Assembly: GCF_900128595.1 (NCBI RefSeq)
Contig: NZ_LT635893.1
Location: 310,001-374,000 of the forward strand
Direction of reading: 5' to 3'
Origin: Buchnera aphidicola (Cinara pseudotaxifoliae)
Lineage (GTDB): Bacteria; Pseudomonadota; Gammaproteobacteria; Enterobacterales; Enterobacteriaceae
Length of the DNA: 64,000 bases
This document shows, one piece after another, positions 8,932 through 18,449 of the stretch. Each line of letters begins with the position of its first letter. Positions within the stretch are counted from its first letter, which is position 1. Below the pieces are notes generated by a model that was given only the letters and a program-made list of their open reading frames with translations, was not told the origin of the DNA and searched no databases. A program made the position numbers and the translations under genes.

Positions 8932-10593
8932 ATGAAACCAAAAAATAATAATAATTTTATTAACAAAATTGTAAAACATTCAATATTGAAAAATCCTAAT
9001 AGAGTAATAAAAACACGATTTCCACCAGAGCCTAATGGTTACTTACACATAGGGCATGCAAAATCTATATGTTTAAATAACAATATTGCTAATAGATACA
9101 AAGGTATATGTAATCTTAGGTTTGACGATACAAATCCTAGAAATGAAAGCACAAAATACACTCTAGCAATTAAAAAAGATATAAAATGGTTAGGTTTCAA
9201 TTGGTATAAACAACCTACATATACTTCAAATTACTTTGATCAATTATATCAATATGCGATTCAGTTAATAAAAAATAAAATAGCATATGTAGATGAATTA
9301 AACGCCAATGACATAAAAAAACACAGAGGAACATTTAAAAGGCCTGGAAAAAACAGCCCTTTTCGAAACCGAACTGTTGAAGAAAACTTAGTATTATTTA
9401 AAAAAATGAAAAATGGAATATTTCCAGAAGGATCTATGTGCTTACGAGCAAAAATAGATATGGCATCACCATATATTATATTACGCGATCCTGTTTTATA
9501 TAGAATTATCTATTCTAAACATCATCATACAAAAAATAAATGGTGTATTTATCCTATGTACGATTTTGCACACTGCATTGTAGATGCTTTAGAGGGAATT
9601 ACACATTCTTTATGCACATTAGAATTTTTAGATAATCGTAAATTATATGAATGGATACTAAAAAAATTAAATCTTAAAAAAACACCTCCAAAACAATACG
9701 AGTTTTCTAAATTAAATTTAGAATATACAATTTTGTCTAAAAGAAAAATACAAAAATTAATAGACCATAAACTAGTGAGCGGGTGGAACGATCCAAGATT
9801 ACATACATTATCCGGTTTAAGAAAAAAAGGATATACTAAAAATTCTATTAAAACATTTTGTAAGAAAATAGGAATTACAAAACAACAAAATTTAATAGAA
9901 TTATCTTTATTAGAATCTTGTATACGTAAAGACCTTAACGATTCTTCTCCTAGAAGAATGGCTATCATTAACCCTATTAAGTTAATTATTACAAATATCG
10001 ATCATAATTATATTGAACACTTGGATGTTCCAAATCATCCTTGCAAAAAAGATATGGGTCGCAGAAAAATTCTATTTTCTAAAGAAATATATATTGAAAG
10101 AGAAGATTTTTGTAAAAAACCTATTACCGGATATAAAGGATTAATATTAGGAAAAAAAGTTCGACTAAAATATGCTTATACTATACGAGCAAATAAAATC
10201 ATAAAAAATAAAAATAATGATATTTTATGCATTTTGTGTACTTGTTACTTAAATACAAAAAAAAAAAATATACCGTTAAAAAATACATATAATATAATTC
10301 ACTGGTTATCTAAAAAAAATTCTACTAAAACTCAATTCAAATTGTTTGATGTTCTGTTTACTTCTAAAAATCCAGAAAAAGAAAAAAATATTATTCAATT
10401 ATATAATCCTAATTCATGTATAATTAAAATAGGATATACTGAATCTGTAGTAGCAAAAGAGGAAACTCAATATATCTATCAATTTGAAAGAGTAGGATAT
10501 TTTTTAAAATTAAAAAAAAAAAATAGACATAACATCTTAGTATTTCATAGAATTGTATCGTTAAAAAACAAGCACAGAAAACCGATACAATAA
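8932..10593 (+). CDS. glnS: Glutaminyl-tRNA synthetase
   Basis: Class I synthetase that charges tRNA-Gln, whose gene lies just upstream on the other strand. It has about 553 residues (E. coli 554). The HIGH motif appears as PNGYLHIGHAKS near residue 40, followed by LRFDDTNP. The KMSKS equivalent is ILSKRK (E. coli VMSKRK). The C-terminal anticodon-binding beta barrels follow. The start is ambiguous: ATG at 8932, or TTG at 8926, which sits five bases after AGGG; both are in frame. In the pea-aphid strain, as I recall, pyrG follows glnS; here 329 bp lead straight to eno. Confidence 0.96.
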   Translation: MKPKNNNNFINKIVKHSILKNPNRVIKTRFPPEPNGYLHIGHAKSICLNNNIANRYKGICNLRFDDTNPRNESTKYTLAIKKDIKWLGFNWYKQPTYTSNYFDQLYQYAIQLIKNKIAYVDELNANDIKKHRGTFKRPGKNSPFRNRTVEENLVLFKKMKNGIFPEGSMCLRAKIDMASPYIILRDPVLYRIIYSKHHHTKNKWCIYPMYDFAHCIVDALEGITHSLCTLEFLDNRKLYEWILKKLNLKKTPPKQYEFSKLNLEYTILSKRKIQKLIDHKLVSGWNDPRLHTLSGLRKKGYTKNSIKTFCKKIGITKQQNLIELSLLESCIRKDLNDSSPRRMAIINPIKLIITNIDHNYIEHLDVPNHPCKKDMGRRKILFSKEIYIEREDFCKKPITGYKGLILGKKVRLKYAYTIRANKIIKNKNNDILCILCTCYLNTKKKNIPLKNTYNIIHWLSKKNSTKTQFKLFDVLFTSKNPEKEKNIIQLYNPNSCIIKIGYTESVVAKEETQYIYQFERVGYFLKLKKKNRHNILVFHRIVSLKNKHRKPIQ

Positions 10594-10922
10594 ATTTAAT
10601 ATTATTTAATATTCATTTGTTTTTTTAAAAATTTATAATGTTAATACATTAATTTTATTTAATAAAAATCATTTTATTTTTTTGATAAAATTAATAATTA
10701 CAATATATATCAATATTAATAATAAATTAATTATTAATATTGATATAAAAAAACACTATGTTTGTATAATACAATATATAAAACATTATTTATCATGTAA
10801 AAAATTTTTTAAAATTAAATAATAATAATTATCTAATAATTTTATTTACATATAAATATATTAATTGAATAATAATTAATATTATGTTTTATAAAAACTT
10901 TAAGTGCACGGAATAAAACAAC
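10594..10922. other. Intergenic gap between glnS and eno
   Basis: 329 bp of nearly pure A/T with no usable frame or RNA gene. It contains one long perfect inverted repeat (10706-10747). The position corresponds to where I expect pyrG (CTP synthase) in related genomes, so it may be an eroded gene site, but no pyrG motif is visible. Confidence 0.5.
10706..10747. repeat. 18-bp perfect inverted repeat
   Basis: TATATCAATATTAATAAT (10706-10723) is exactly complementary to 10730-10747 across a six-base loop AAATTA. It would form a long A-U hairpin in RNA. A run of A, not T, follows on the plus strand, so it is not a standard plus-strand terminator for glnS. Confidence 0.7.
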
Positions 10923-12230
10923 ATGTCAAAAATTAAAAAAGTATTTGCCCGCGAAATATTAGATTCACGTGGATACCCAACTATTGAAACTGAAGTTCAT
11001 TTAACTAGCGGACATATTGGATTAGCTTCTGCTCCATCCGGAGCATCTACTGGATCTAAAGAAGCTCTAGAATTAAGAGATGGAGATATCAAACGTTTTT
11101 TTGGTAAAGGAGTACAAAAAGCAGTAAACTATGTCAACGTAGAAATAGCAAAAGCTTTATTAGATAAACAAGCGGATGAACAAGAGAAAATAGATAATTA
11201 TCTAATACATTTAGATGGTACCCCTAATAAATCAAAATTTGGCGCAAATGCAATTTTATCAGTATCATTAGCGCTCGCAAAATCTGTTGCTATGGAAAAT
11301 AGAATTCCATTCTATTCTTATATTGCTCAGCTTAATAAATCGAGTGGTGAATTTTCTCTGCCATTACCCATGATTAACATCATTAACGGGGGAATGCATG
11401 CTGACAATAATATTGATCTTCAAGAATTTATGATACAGCCAATAGGAGCTGTCAACATCAAACAAGCTATTCGTATGGGTTCAGAAATATTTCATACATT
11501 AGGCACATTACTAAAAAACAAAGGATATACCACTTGCGTTGGAGATGAAGGAGGTTATGCTCCTAACTTACAATCTAATGAAGAAGCGTTGTCTATAATG
11601 AGTCTGGCTGTAGAACAAGCAAATTATAAATTAGGAGAAGATGTAGTTTTTGCCATAGATTGTGCTGCGTCAGAATTATTTGATAAAAAAACAAAAAAAT
11701 ATAAGTTAATGAACGAAAATAAAACCTTTAGTTCACAAGAATTTACACATTACCTGCAAAAATTAATCAAAAAATATCCTATTTTATCAATAGAAGATGG
11801 GTTACATGAAAGTGATTGGAAAGGATTTATATATCAAACACAAGTTTTAGGAAAAAGCATACAATTAGTAGGAGACGATTTATTTGTTACAAATAAAAAA
11901 ATTTTAAATTATGGTATAAAAAATAAAGTTGCAAATGCAATTTTAATAAAATTAAATCAAATAGGAACATTAACAGAAACTTTAGAAACTATTAGTTTAG
12001 CTAAAAAAAATAAGTACTCGGTTATTATATCTCATCGATCTGGGGAAACAGAAGATACTAGTATTGCTGATTTATCTGTTGGCACATCTGCAGGACAAAT
12101 AAAAACAGGTTCAATGTGTAGATCAGATAGAACAGCAAAATATAACCGATTAATTAGAATAGAAGAATCTTTGATTCTAGACAATCAACTATCAAAAATT
12201 CAGTTAAATACGTTAAATCCATATAAATAA
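10923..12230 (+). CDS. eno: Enolase
   Basis: Interconverts 2-phosphoglycerate and phosphoenolpyruvate; in Enterobacteria it is also part of the RNA degradosome. It has 435 residues (E. coli 432). [17 protein letters not shown] opens the N-terminal domain. The barrel keeps [25 protein letters not shown], the metal ligands in [17 protein letters not shown] and VGDDLFVTN, the catalytic Lys in ILIKLNQIG, and [12 protein letters not shown] in CACGGAAT precedes the ATG. It appears monocistronic: a G/C-rich hairpin follows the stop and polA starts about 410 bp later. Codon use is less eroded than in its neighbours, as expected for a highly expressed gene. Confidence 0.98.
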   Translation: MSKIKKVFAREILDSRGYPTIETEVHLTSGHIGLASAPSGASTGSKEALELRDGDIKRFFGKGVQKAVNYVNVEIAKALLDKQADEQEKIDNYLIHLDGTPNKSKFGANAILSVSLALAKSVAMENRIPFYSYIAQLNKSSGEFSLPLPMINIINGGMHADNNIDLQEFMIQPIGAVNIKQAIRMGSEIFHTLGTLLKNKGYTTCVGDEGGYAPNLQSNEEALSIMSLAVEQANYKLGEDVVFAIDCAASELFDKKTKKYKLMNENKTFSSQEFTHYLQKLIKKYPILSIEDGLHESDWKGFIYQTQVLGKSIQLVGDDLFVTNKKILNYGIKNKVANAILIKLNQIGTLTETLETISLAKKNKYSVIISHRSGETEDTSIADLSVGTSAGQIKTGSMCRSDRTAKYNRLIRIEESLILDNQLSKIQLNTLNPYK

Positions 12231-12640
12231 AACTACATATAACTGAAAAATATAATAAGTATTATTGCTCGCAAAAATAGGGGAAAAAAACCCCTATTAA
12301 AAATAGCTATTAAAATGTATAAAAATACATTTAATATTTTAAAAATTATTAATTTAATACTGTTAAATGTCAAAACTATATAATATAACTAAATTTTATT
12401 TATTTTATATTTTATATATAAATAAATTATCGATTAAATTAATAAAAAAAAAATCTAAAACAAACACTTTGCAAACTCAATACTTTTTAAAAAAAAATAA
12501 AAATCGATACAAAAAATCATTACAAATTTTGTTATCTTTAATATAAAAATATAATAATCATATTTAAAAAATTCTTAATACTACATATATAAATATTCTT
12601 TATTAATAATTTGTATAACTATCAATATAGTGGAGAATAC
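12231..12640. other. Intergenic gap between eno and polA
   Basis: 410 bp with no gene. It holds a G4-A7-C4 hairpin close to eno and a second A/T hairpin (AAATGTAT 12313-12320 with ATACATTT 12325-12332). In the pea-aphid strain I recall sulfate-assimilation (cys) genes in this part of the map; nothing of them is visible. Confidence 0.5.
12276..12298 (+). terminator. G/C-rich hairpin after eno
   Basis: AATAGGGG (12276-12283), loop A7, CCCCTATT (12291-12298). The four G-C pairs stand out in this background. On the plus strand AAAAATAG follows, not a T run, so it may act as a 3'-end stabiliser or processing site. The T run is on the minus-strand side. Confidence 0.55.
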
Positions 12641-15331
12641 ATGAAAAAAAAAAAAATAATATTAATTGATGGAAACTATTGTTTATATCAAACATATTTT
12701 TCTTATTTAAAATTAAAAAACAAAAAAGGAAATTCAACTGGAATATTATACGGATGTATTAAAATATTTAATAAATTAATAGAAAAATTTAATCCTAAAA
12801 ATATTTTAATTGTTTTTGATACTCCCACACCAACATTTCGACATCAATTATATAATAAATATAAACTCAACAGAAATCCTATGCCTGGCAATTTAAAAAA
12901 ACAAATAAAACCTCTAAAAAAAATCATTCAATTACTAGGAATACCAATAATTAGTATAAAAAATGTTGAAGCTGATGATGTTATTAGTAGTTTATCCAAA
13001 AAATTTATAAAAAAAAATTTTTATATATTTATATATAGTGCAGATAAAGACTTAACACAATTAGTTAATAAAAAAATTTCTATTATTCCAGGAAATTTTA
13101 ATACAGACATATTAAACAAAAAAAATGTATACAAAAAATATGGAGTACATGCAAAATTTATGGCGGATTTTTTAGGATTAACCGGTGATTCTTCTGATAA
13201 TATTCCAGGTGTTCCCGGAATAGGTAAAAAAACAGCTGCTATACTTTTACAAAATTTCTCATCTATTTCGGATATATATAAAAACATAAATCATGTCATT
13301 GATTTACCTATAAGAAACATAAAAAACATTACAAATAGCTTAAAAAAAAACAAAAAAACAGCTTTTTTATCGTACCAACTTACTAAATTAAATCAAAATA
13401 TTTATATAGAAAATATATCATCGCATTTAAAAAAAAATAAAATAGATATACCTTTATTATTAAAAAATTTTCAAAATCATCAGTTTAATAAATATATCAA
13501 ACAAATATACGCAAACCAATTTCCTATTCTTAATAAATATCATAAAAAAAAAAATAAAAATATACATATTGAAATTATAAACACTGATATTATCTCAAAA
13601 ATGATAAATATAATTGTCCAAAAAAAAATATTTTCTATTGCAATAGACTTTCATACAAACAAAGAAAAAAAAGTTTTTTTTTATATCTCTATATCTGTTA
13701 AAAACTACACAACATGGTGGTATATTTATAATCAAAAAAAAAAAAAAAAAAATATAGTCACTCCAACCATTATTATAAAAAAAATAAAACCTATTTTAGA
13801 AAATGAAAAATATCATAAAATAGGTACAGATTTAAAAAAAGTTTTTCATATTTTAAAAAAATTTAATGTTACATTAACAGGTATATATTTTGATACATTA
13901 ATTGCTTTATATTACTATCAATTAAGTAGCAAAAAAAAAGAATACAAAAAAAACACTCCAAAAAACTATGAGAAAAAAAATGATATTTTTAATTCAAAAA
14001 AAATAATTTCTTATATTATTCAAAAATCCTTATATCCGTTACAAAAATACTTTCAAGATATAAAATATTTAACTATTAACTCCAAAAAATCATTTAGATC
14101 CATTGACATGCCTTTAGTACAAGTACTGTCTATTATGGAAAATACAGGTGTGTTGATAAAAAAAAAAATTCTTAAAAACCAAAAAAAAAAAATCAACTGT
14201 ACATTATCAAAACTTAAGAAAAAAATATATTTCATAACTCAAGAAAAATTTAATATTAATTCTCCTAAACAATTACAAAAAATTTTATTTAAAAAATATA
14301 ATTTTCCATCTTTTAAAAAAACAAAAACCGGTAATATTTCTACTGATGAAACAGTTCTTACTAAATTATCTAAAATTCATAAATTACCCAAGATTATTTT
14401 GCAATATAGAATACTAAAAAAATTAAAAAATACATATTTAAAAAAATTAATTCAATCAGTAAATACAAAAAAAAATAGAATTCATACTACATACCATCAA
14501 AACGCAACATCAACTGGTCGATTATCTTCTAGCAATCCTAATTTACAAAACATTCCCATTAAAACCAAAATAGGACGAAAACTTCGAATAGCCTTTATTG
14601 CAAAAAAAAAATGGTTATTATTAACAGCAGATTATTCTCATATAGAATTAAGAATTATGGCGCATTATTCCAATGACAAAAAAATGATAGAAGACTTATC
14701 ACATCCTCAAGATATACATTATAATTCTGCTAAACATATATTCAACATACATAAAAATGAAATAAAACCTTATCATAGAAATATTGCTAAAATTGTAAAT
14801 TTTTCAATATTATACGGAATTAGTTCTTTTGGATTATCTCAAAAATTAAACATTTCTGTCTGTAGAGCTAAAGAGCTTATAAAAAACTATTTTTTAAATT
14901 ATAAAACAATTAAAAAATATATGAAAAATACGTATAATTATGCTAAAAAAAAAAAGTATGTCAAAACATTATTTGGAAGAAAAATATATATTCCTAACAT
15001 TAATTCGAAAAATCAAACATTAAAAAATAACGCAAAACGTTTTTGCATTAATGTTATTATACAAAATACTGCTTCAGACATAATTAAAACTTCCATGATA
15101 AAACTACAACACATATTTCAAAAAAAATATTCAAATGATGCAAAAATAATTATGCAAATACACGATGAACTAATATTTGAAGTAAAAGAAAAAAAAATAT
15201 CTAAATTTATTCATTTAATTAAACACCATATGGAAAATAACATTAAATTAATAGTTCCGCTGTATGTATCCATTAAAACAGGAAAAAATTGGAAAGAAAT
15301 GAAATCTCACATATTATCTATTCCCAAATAA
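12641..15331 (+). CDS. polA: DNA polymerase I, full length with degraded proofreading domain
   Basis: Repairs gaps and removes primers. The 896 residues (E. coli 928) include all three domains. The N-terminal 5' nuclease has ILIDGNYCLYQTYF, the acidic VEADDVIS and DFLGLTGDSSDNIPGVPGIG. The polymerase domain keeps motif A TADYSHIELRIMAH near 662, motif B HRNIAKIVNFSILYG and motif C MQIHDELIFEV near 842. The middle 3'-5' exonuclease domain is eroded: the Asp-x-Glu motif is IDFHT (Glu lost) and the last Asp motif is not recognisable. A longer frame starts at 12611, but GGAG before the ATG at 12641 decides. A run of about 19 A (13734-13752) lies in frame. The stop overlaps engB by 18 bp. Confidence 0.95.
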   Translation: MKKKKIILIDGNYCLYQTYFSYLKLKNKKGNSTGILYGCIKIFNKLIEKFNPKNILIVFDTPTPTFRHQLYNKYKLNRNPMPGNLKKQIKPLKKIIQLLGIPIISIKNVEADDVISSLSKKFIKKNFYIFIYSADKDLTQLVNKKISIIPGNFNTDILNKKNVYKKYGVHAKFMADFLGLTGDSSDNIPGVPGIGKKTAAILLQNFSSISDIYKNINHVIDLPIRNIKNITNSLKKNKKTAFLSYQLTKLNQNIYIENISSHLKKNKIDIPLLLKNFQNHQFNKYIKQIYANQFPILNKYHKKKNKNIHIEIINTDIISKMINIIVQKKIFSIAIDFHTNKEKKVFFYISISVKNYTTWWYIYNQKKKKKNIVTPTIIIKKIKPILENEKYHKIGTDLKKVFHILKKFNVTLTGIYFDTLIALYYYQLSSKKKEYKKNTPKNYEKKNDIFNSKKIISYIIQKSLYPLQKYFQDIKYLTINSKKSFRSIDMPLVQVLSIMENTGVLIKKKILKNQKKKINCTLSKLKKKIYFITQEKFNINSPKQLQKILFKKYNFPSFKKTKTGNISTDETVLTKLSKIHKLPKIILQYRILKKLKNTYLKKLIQSVNTKKNRIHTTYHQNATSTGRLSSSNPNLQNIPIKTKIGRKLRIAFIAKKKWLLLTADYSHIELRIMAHYSNDKKMIEDLSHPQDIHYNSAKHIFNIHKNEIKPYHRNIAKIVNFSILYGISSFGLSQKLNISVCRAKELIKNYFLNYKTIKKYMKNTYNYAKKKKYVKTLFGRKIYIPNINSKNQTLKNNAKRFCINVIIQNTASDIIKTSMIKLQHIFQKKYSNDAKIIMQIHDELIFEVKEKKISKFIHLIKHHMENNIKLIVPLYVSIKTGKNWKEMKSHILSIPK
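13734..13752 (+). repeat. A19 homopolymer inside polA
   Basis: About 19 consecutive A spanning five Lys codons plus flanking codons, in the middle domain of polA. The genomic frame is intact with this count. It is the longest homopolymer I noticed in the window. Confidence 0.75.
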
Positions 15332-15925
15332 ATTATACCACAAAGATAAATGATGTCGAATAACTAAAACATCTAACTTACTAAATTTAGAAAAACCTAA
15401 AACAGTGATATCCATATTTAAAAAAGATATTTTTTTACAAATTTTTGAAATTTGAATCATTTTTTTTTGTTTAGAAACTTTATCAGTTTTAGTTAAAATA
15501 AATAAAATTGAAATCACTCTTTTTTGCAAAATTTTTAAAATCTTTAAATCTAATAATTTTAAAGAACAACGAACATCAGATAACATTACAACACCATGTA
15601 AACATAATCTATGTTGTAAATAAAAAAATAAACTTTTATTAAGTAATTTTTGTGTTGATAAATTTATTGTAGAATATCCATATCCTGGAAAATCTATCAT
15701 TCTAAAATTTGATGTAACATTAAAAATATTTATCGTTCTTGTTCTACCGGGTAATTTACTTACTCGAGCTAATTTTTTATTATTAGTCAATAAATTTAGT
15801 AAACTGGATTTTCCAGAATTAGAATAACCCAACATTACAATTTCCATTCCGGGAAAATTTTCTAATTCACGAGTATTAATGATACTTTTTAAAAAAAATG
15901 TTTTATCGAATTTTATGTTATTCAC
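15314..15925 (-). CDS. engB: Ribosome-biogenesis GTPase EngB (YihA)
   Basis: Essential small GTPase for late 50S assembly. P-loop GYSNSGKSSLLN near residue 33, G2 region PGRTRTINIF, G3 DFPGYGYS and G4 TKTDK are all present. It has 203 residues (E. coli about 210). The start is a GTG at 15925 with AAGGA upstream. Its 3' end overlaps the polA 3' end by 18 bp on the opposite strand. The polA-yihA neighbourhood is as in E. coli, but there is no room for the Spot 42 RNA found between them there. Confidence 0.94.
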   Translation of the reverse strand: MNNIKFDKTFFLKSIINTRELENFPGMEIVMLGYSNSGKSSLLNLLTNNKKLARVSKLPGRTRTINIFNVTSNFRMIDFPGYGYSTINLSTQKLLNKSLFFYLQHRLCLHGVVMLSDVRCSLKLLDLKILKILQKRVISILFILTKTDKVSKQKKMIQISKICKKISFLNMDITVLGFSKFSKLDVLVIRHHLSLWYNLFGNR

Positions 15926-16279
15926 AAAAAATATTATCCTTGTTAATATACAATAATCAAGATATAAAAATTAGTTTAAAAAAAAATAATCTATGTACTA
16001 AAAATATTGTAAAATAAAAATATAATTATACACTATAAATATTACAACTAAAAATATACCATAATATTTATTCAATACAGCATACAAAATCAGTATTTTA
16101 TTAAAAATAATGTTTTATATTATATAATCTATAAATAATATTTCTATTACTATCCTAAAAAAATATAAATTATACAAATTATAATTTTAGAAAATTATAT
16201 TAATAATAAAAATAATATTTTTTTACATCGAATTCTAACTTATATGTTTCTTTAAAATTAATAAAAAATTGGTATTCAT
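15926..16279. other. Divergent intergenic region engB/typA
   Basis: 354 bp of A/T-rich DNA between two divergent starts. I see no frame, RNA gene or clear palindrome. It presumably holds both promoters, but in this composition promoter hexamers cannot be told from background. Confidence 0.5.
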
Positions 16280-18091
16280 ATGAACAAAATGATTAGAAAT
16301 ATTGCTATTATTGCTCACGTCGATCATGGAAAAACAACACTATTAGATCAGTTATTACAGCAATCTGGTACATTTCAACAACACGAAGAAAAAATCGATA
16401 GAGTTATGGACTCTAATGAATTAGAAAAAGAAAGAGGTATAACAATACTATCTAAACATACGTCAGTAGCGTGGAAAAATTATCATATAAATATTATTGA
16501 TACTCCAGGACATGCCGATTTTGGAGGAGAAGTAGAAAGAATATTGTCTATGGTAGATTCTGTTCTATTAGTTGTAGATGCTTTTGAGGGTCCTATGCCT
16601 CAAACACGTTATGTAACTAAAAAATCATTTTTATACAAAATAAAACCAATTGTAGTTATTAATAAAATGGATAGACCTACCATTCGACCAGATTGGGTAA
16701 TTAATCAAATATTTGATTTATTTGTTAATTTATCTGCTAACGATGAGCAATTGGATTTTCCTATAATATATACTTCAGCGTTATTAGGTCAATCTGGATA
16801 TGATCCTGACAATATACAAAAAAATATGGTCCCTTTATTAGATTCTATTATAAAATATACCCCAAAACCAAATATATCAAAAAAAAATTTTTTTCAAATG
16901 CAACTATCACAATTAGATTTTAATAATTATTTTGGAATGATTGGGATTGGAAAAATACAACAAGGAAAGATAAAAAATAATCAGACAGTTTCAGTATTAA
17001 GAAACAAAAAAAAAATTTATACAGGAAAAATTCAAAACATATTAAAATTCTATGGATTAAAAAAAAAAAACATAGATATAGCGTATGCTGGTGATATAGT
17101 TGCAATCACAGGACTAAATAATATTAAAATATCAGACACTATTTGTGATCCAGAATTTTTATATCCTTTACCTAATCTAAAAATTGATGAACCTACTGTA
17201 AAAATGTTATTTTGTGTCAATCAATCACCTTTTTGTGGAAGAGAAGGAAAATATATAACATCTCGTCAAATTTTAGAGCGATTAAAAAAAGAAACTATTC
17301 ATAATATTTCTTTAACTGTACAGGAAACTAAAAACTCAAACATCTTTTCCGTTTCTGGAAGAGGAGAATTACATTTATCTATTTTATTAGAACAACTACG
17401 CAGAGAAAATTTTGAAATAGAAGTTTCTAGACCTACAGTGATTTTTAAAAACAAAAACAATGTAGTAACTGAACCTTTTGAAATAACATTATTAGACATT
17501 GAAAAAAAACATCAAGGACCATTAATACAAAAATTAGGTGAATTAAGAGGCGAAATACAGAATATAATAACTAATGAATATGGTAGAATTCAAATTGAAT
17601 GCATATTATCTAGTAGATCTTTAATTGGATTTAGATCTGAATTCATGAATCTTACATCAGGAAGCGGTACTTTTTTTTCATCCATTAGTCATTACGGTCC
17701 GTTGCAACAAAAAAAATTTGGACAAAGAAAAAATGGAGTTCTTATTTCTAAAAAAACCGGAACCGCTGTATCTTTTTCTATTCATAATCTTCAAAATAGA
17801 GGCAAGATGTTTATTCGTCACGGGGAAGAAGTATATGAAGGACAAATTGTAGGAATACATAATCGATCTAATGATTTAACCGTAAATTGTTTAACAGGAA
17901 AAAAATTAACCAACATGCGCGCTTCTGGAACTGACGAAGCTATAAATTTAGTAAAACCAATTAATATTACATTAGAGTATGCTTTAAATTTTGTAACCGA
18001 TGAAGAATTAATAGAAGTAACTCCTAAATCAATACGATTAAGAAAAATGTTGCTAAAAGAAAGTGATAGAAAACAAGCAAAAAAAAAATAA
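16280..18091 (+). CDS. typA: Ribosome-associated GTPase TypA/BipA
   Basis: Translational GTPase of the EF-G family that assists 50S assembly under stress. It has 603 residues (E. coli 607). G1 [15 protein letters not shown] is near residue 12, then [32 protein letters not shown] and NKMDRP. The C-terminal block [18 protein letters not shown] followed by MRASGTDEA is nearly invariant. The start is the ATG at 16280; the family begins a few residues before [12 protein letters not shown]. It converges on ygfZ across 358 bp holding a strong terminator. Confidence 0.97.
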   Translation: MNKMIRNIAIIAHVDHGKTTLLDQLLQQSGTFQQHEEKIDRVMDSNELEKERGITILSKHTSVAWKNYHINIIDTPGHADFGGEVERILSMVDSVLLVVDAFEGPMPQTRYVTKKSFLYKIKPIVVINKMDRPTIRPDWVINQIFDLFVNLSANDEQLDFPIIYTSALLGQSGYDPDNIQKNMVPLLDSIIKYTPKPNISKKNFFQMQLSQLDFNNYFGMIGIGKIQQGKIKNNQTVSVLRNKKKIYTGKIQNILKFYGLKKKNIDIAYAGDIVAITGLNNIKISDTICDPEFLYPLPNLKIDEPTVKMLFCVNQSPFCGREGKYITSRQILERLKKETIHNISLTVQETKNSNIFSVSGRGELHLSILLEQLRRENFEIEVSRPTVIFKNKNNVVTEPFEITLLDIEKKHQGPLIQKLGELRGEIQNIITNEYGRIQIECILSSRSLIGFRSEFMNLTSGSGTFFSSISHYGPLQQKKFGQRKNGVLISKKTGTAVSFSIHNLQNRGKMFIRHGEEVYEGQIVGIHNRSNDLTVNCLTGKKLTNMRASGTDEAINLVKPINITLEYALNFVTDEELIEVTPKSIRLRKMLLKESDRKQAKKK

Positions 18092-18160
18092 TGTCTAATG
18101 TTTTTATTAATAAAAAATAACAAAATGAATTATATATAATTAATTTTTCCAAAAATTACT

Positions 18161-18194
18161 AAAAAGAATCTTTATATGTTGAAAGATTCTTTTT
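18161..18194. terminator. Bidirectional terminator between typA and ygfZ
   Basis: AAAAAGAATCTTT (18161-18173) pairs perfectly with AAAGATTCTTTTT (18182-18194) across an eight-base loop. The stem ends in A5/T5, giving a U run on either strand, so it can serve both convergent genes. Confidence 0.8.
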
Positions 18195-18225
18195 ATGAAA
18201 GATACACTATAAAATATATATAAAT

Positions 18226-18255
18226 AATTTTTAAAATTACGTAATTTTAAAAATT
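18226..18255. repeat. 30-bp perfect palindrome
   Basis: AATTTTTAAAATTAC (18226-18240) is followed immediately by its reverse complement GTAATTTTAAAAATT (18241-18255). There is no spacer. It lies 31 bp past the typA/ygfZ terminator and could be a second transcription stop for ygfZ or a protein-binding site. Confidence 0.7.
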
Positions 18256-18449
18256 TTGTCAAAAAAAATTTTTTATACTTTATTTAAGTTGATTCAATAT
18301 TTTTAAAATAGATATAATACAAATTTTATATAAATTTTTTTTCTAAAATTTATTATCCTAGTATGTTATATAAATTATTTAAATATCATTCTTTAACGAT
18401 TTATTTAAATTTACTAATTTTTTTAAAAAACAATCATTACAAAAATTTA

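Larger units (their letters stand above)
18092..18449. other. Convergent intergenic region typA/ygfZ
   Basis: 358 bp between two convergent stops. It holds a 13-bp stem terminator (18161-18194) and a separate 30-bp perfect palindrome (18226-18255). No coding frame or RNA gene is seen in the remainder. Confidence 0.6.

Noticed and set aside
9549..9968. 139-codon frame antisense to glnS
   Set aside because: Shadow of a strongly conserved synthetase gene; no homology or ribosome-binding site. The same holds for antisense frames in lon, clpX, typA, recC and recB.
10860..10915. Promoter-like TTGAAT with TTATAA upstream of eno
   Set aside because: In DNA this rich in A/T such hexamers occur everywhere, so the match carries no weight.
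17818..18123. Minus-strand frame overlapping the typA 3' end
   Set aside because: Mirrors the conserved TypA C-terminus and resembles no known protein.
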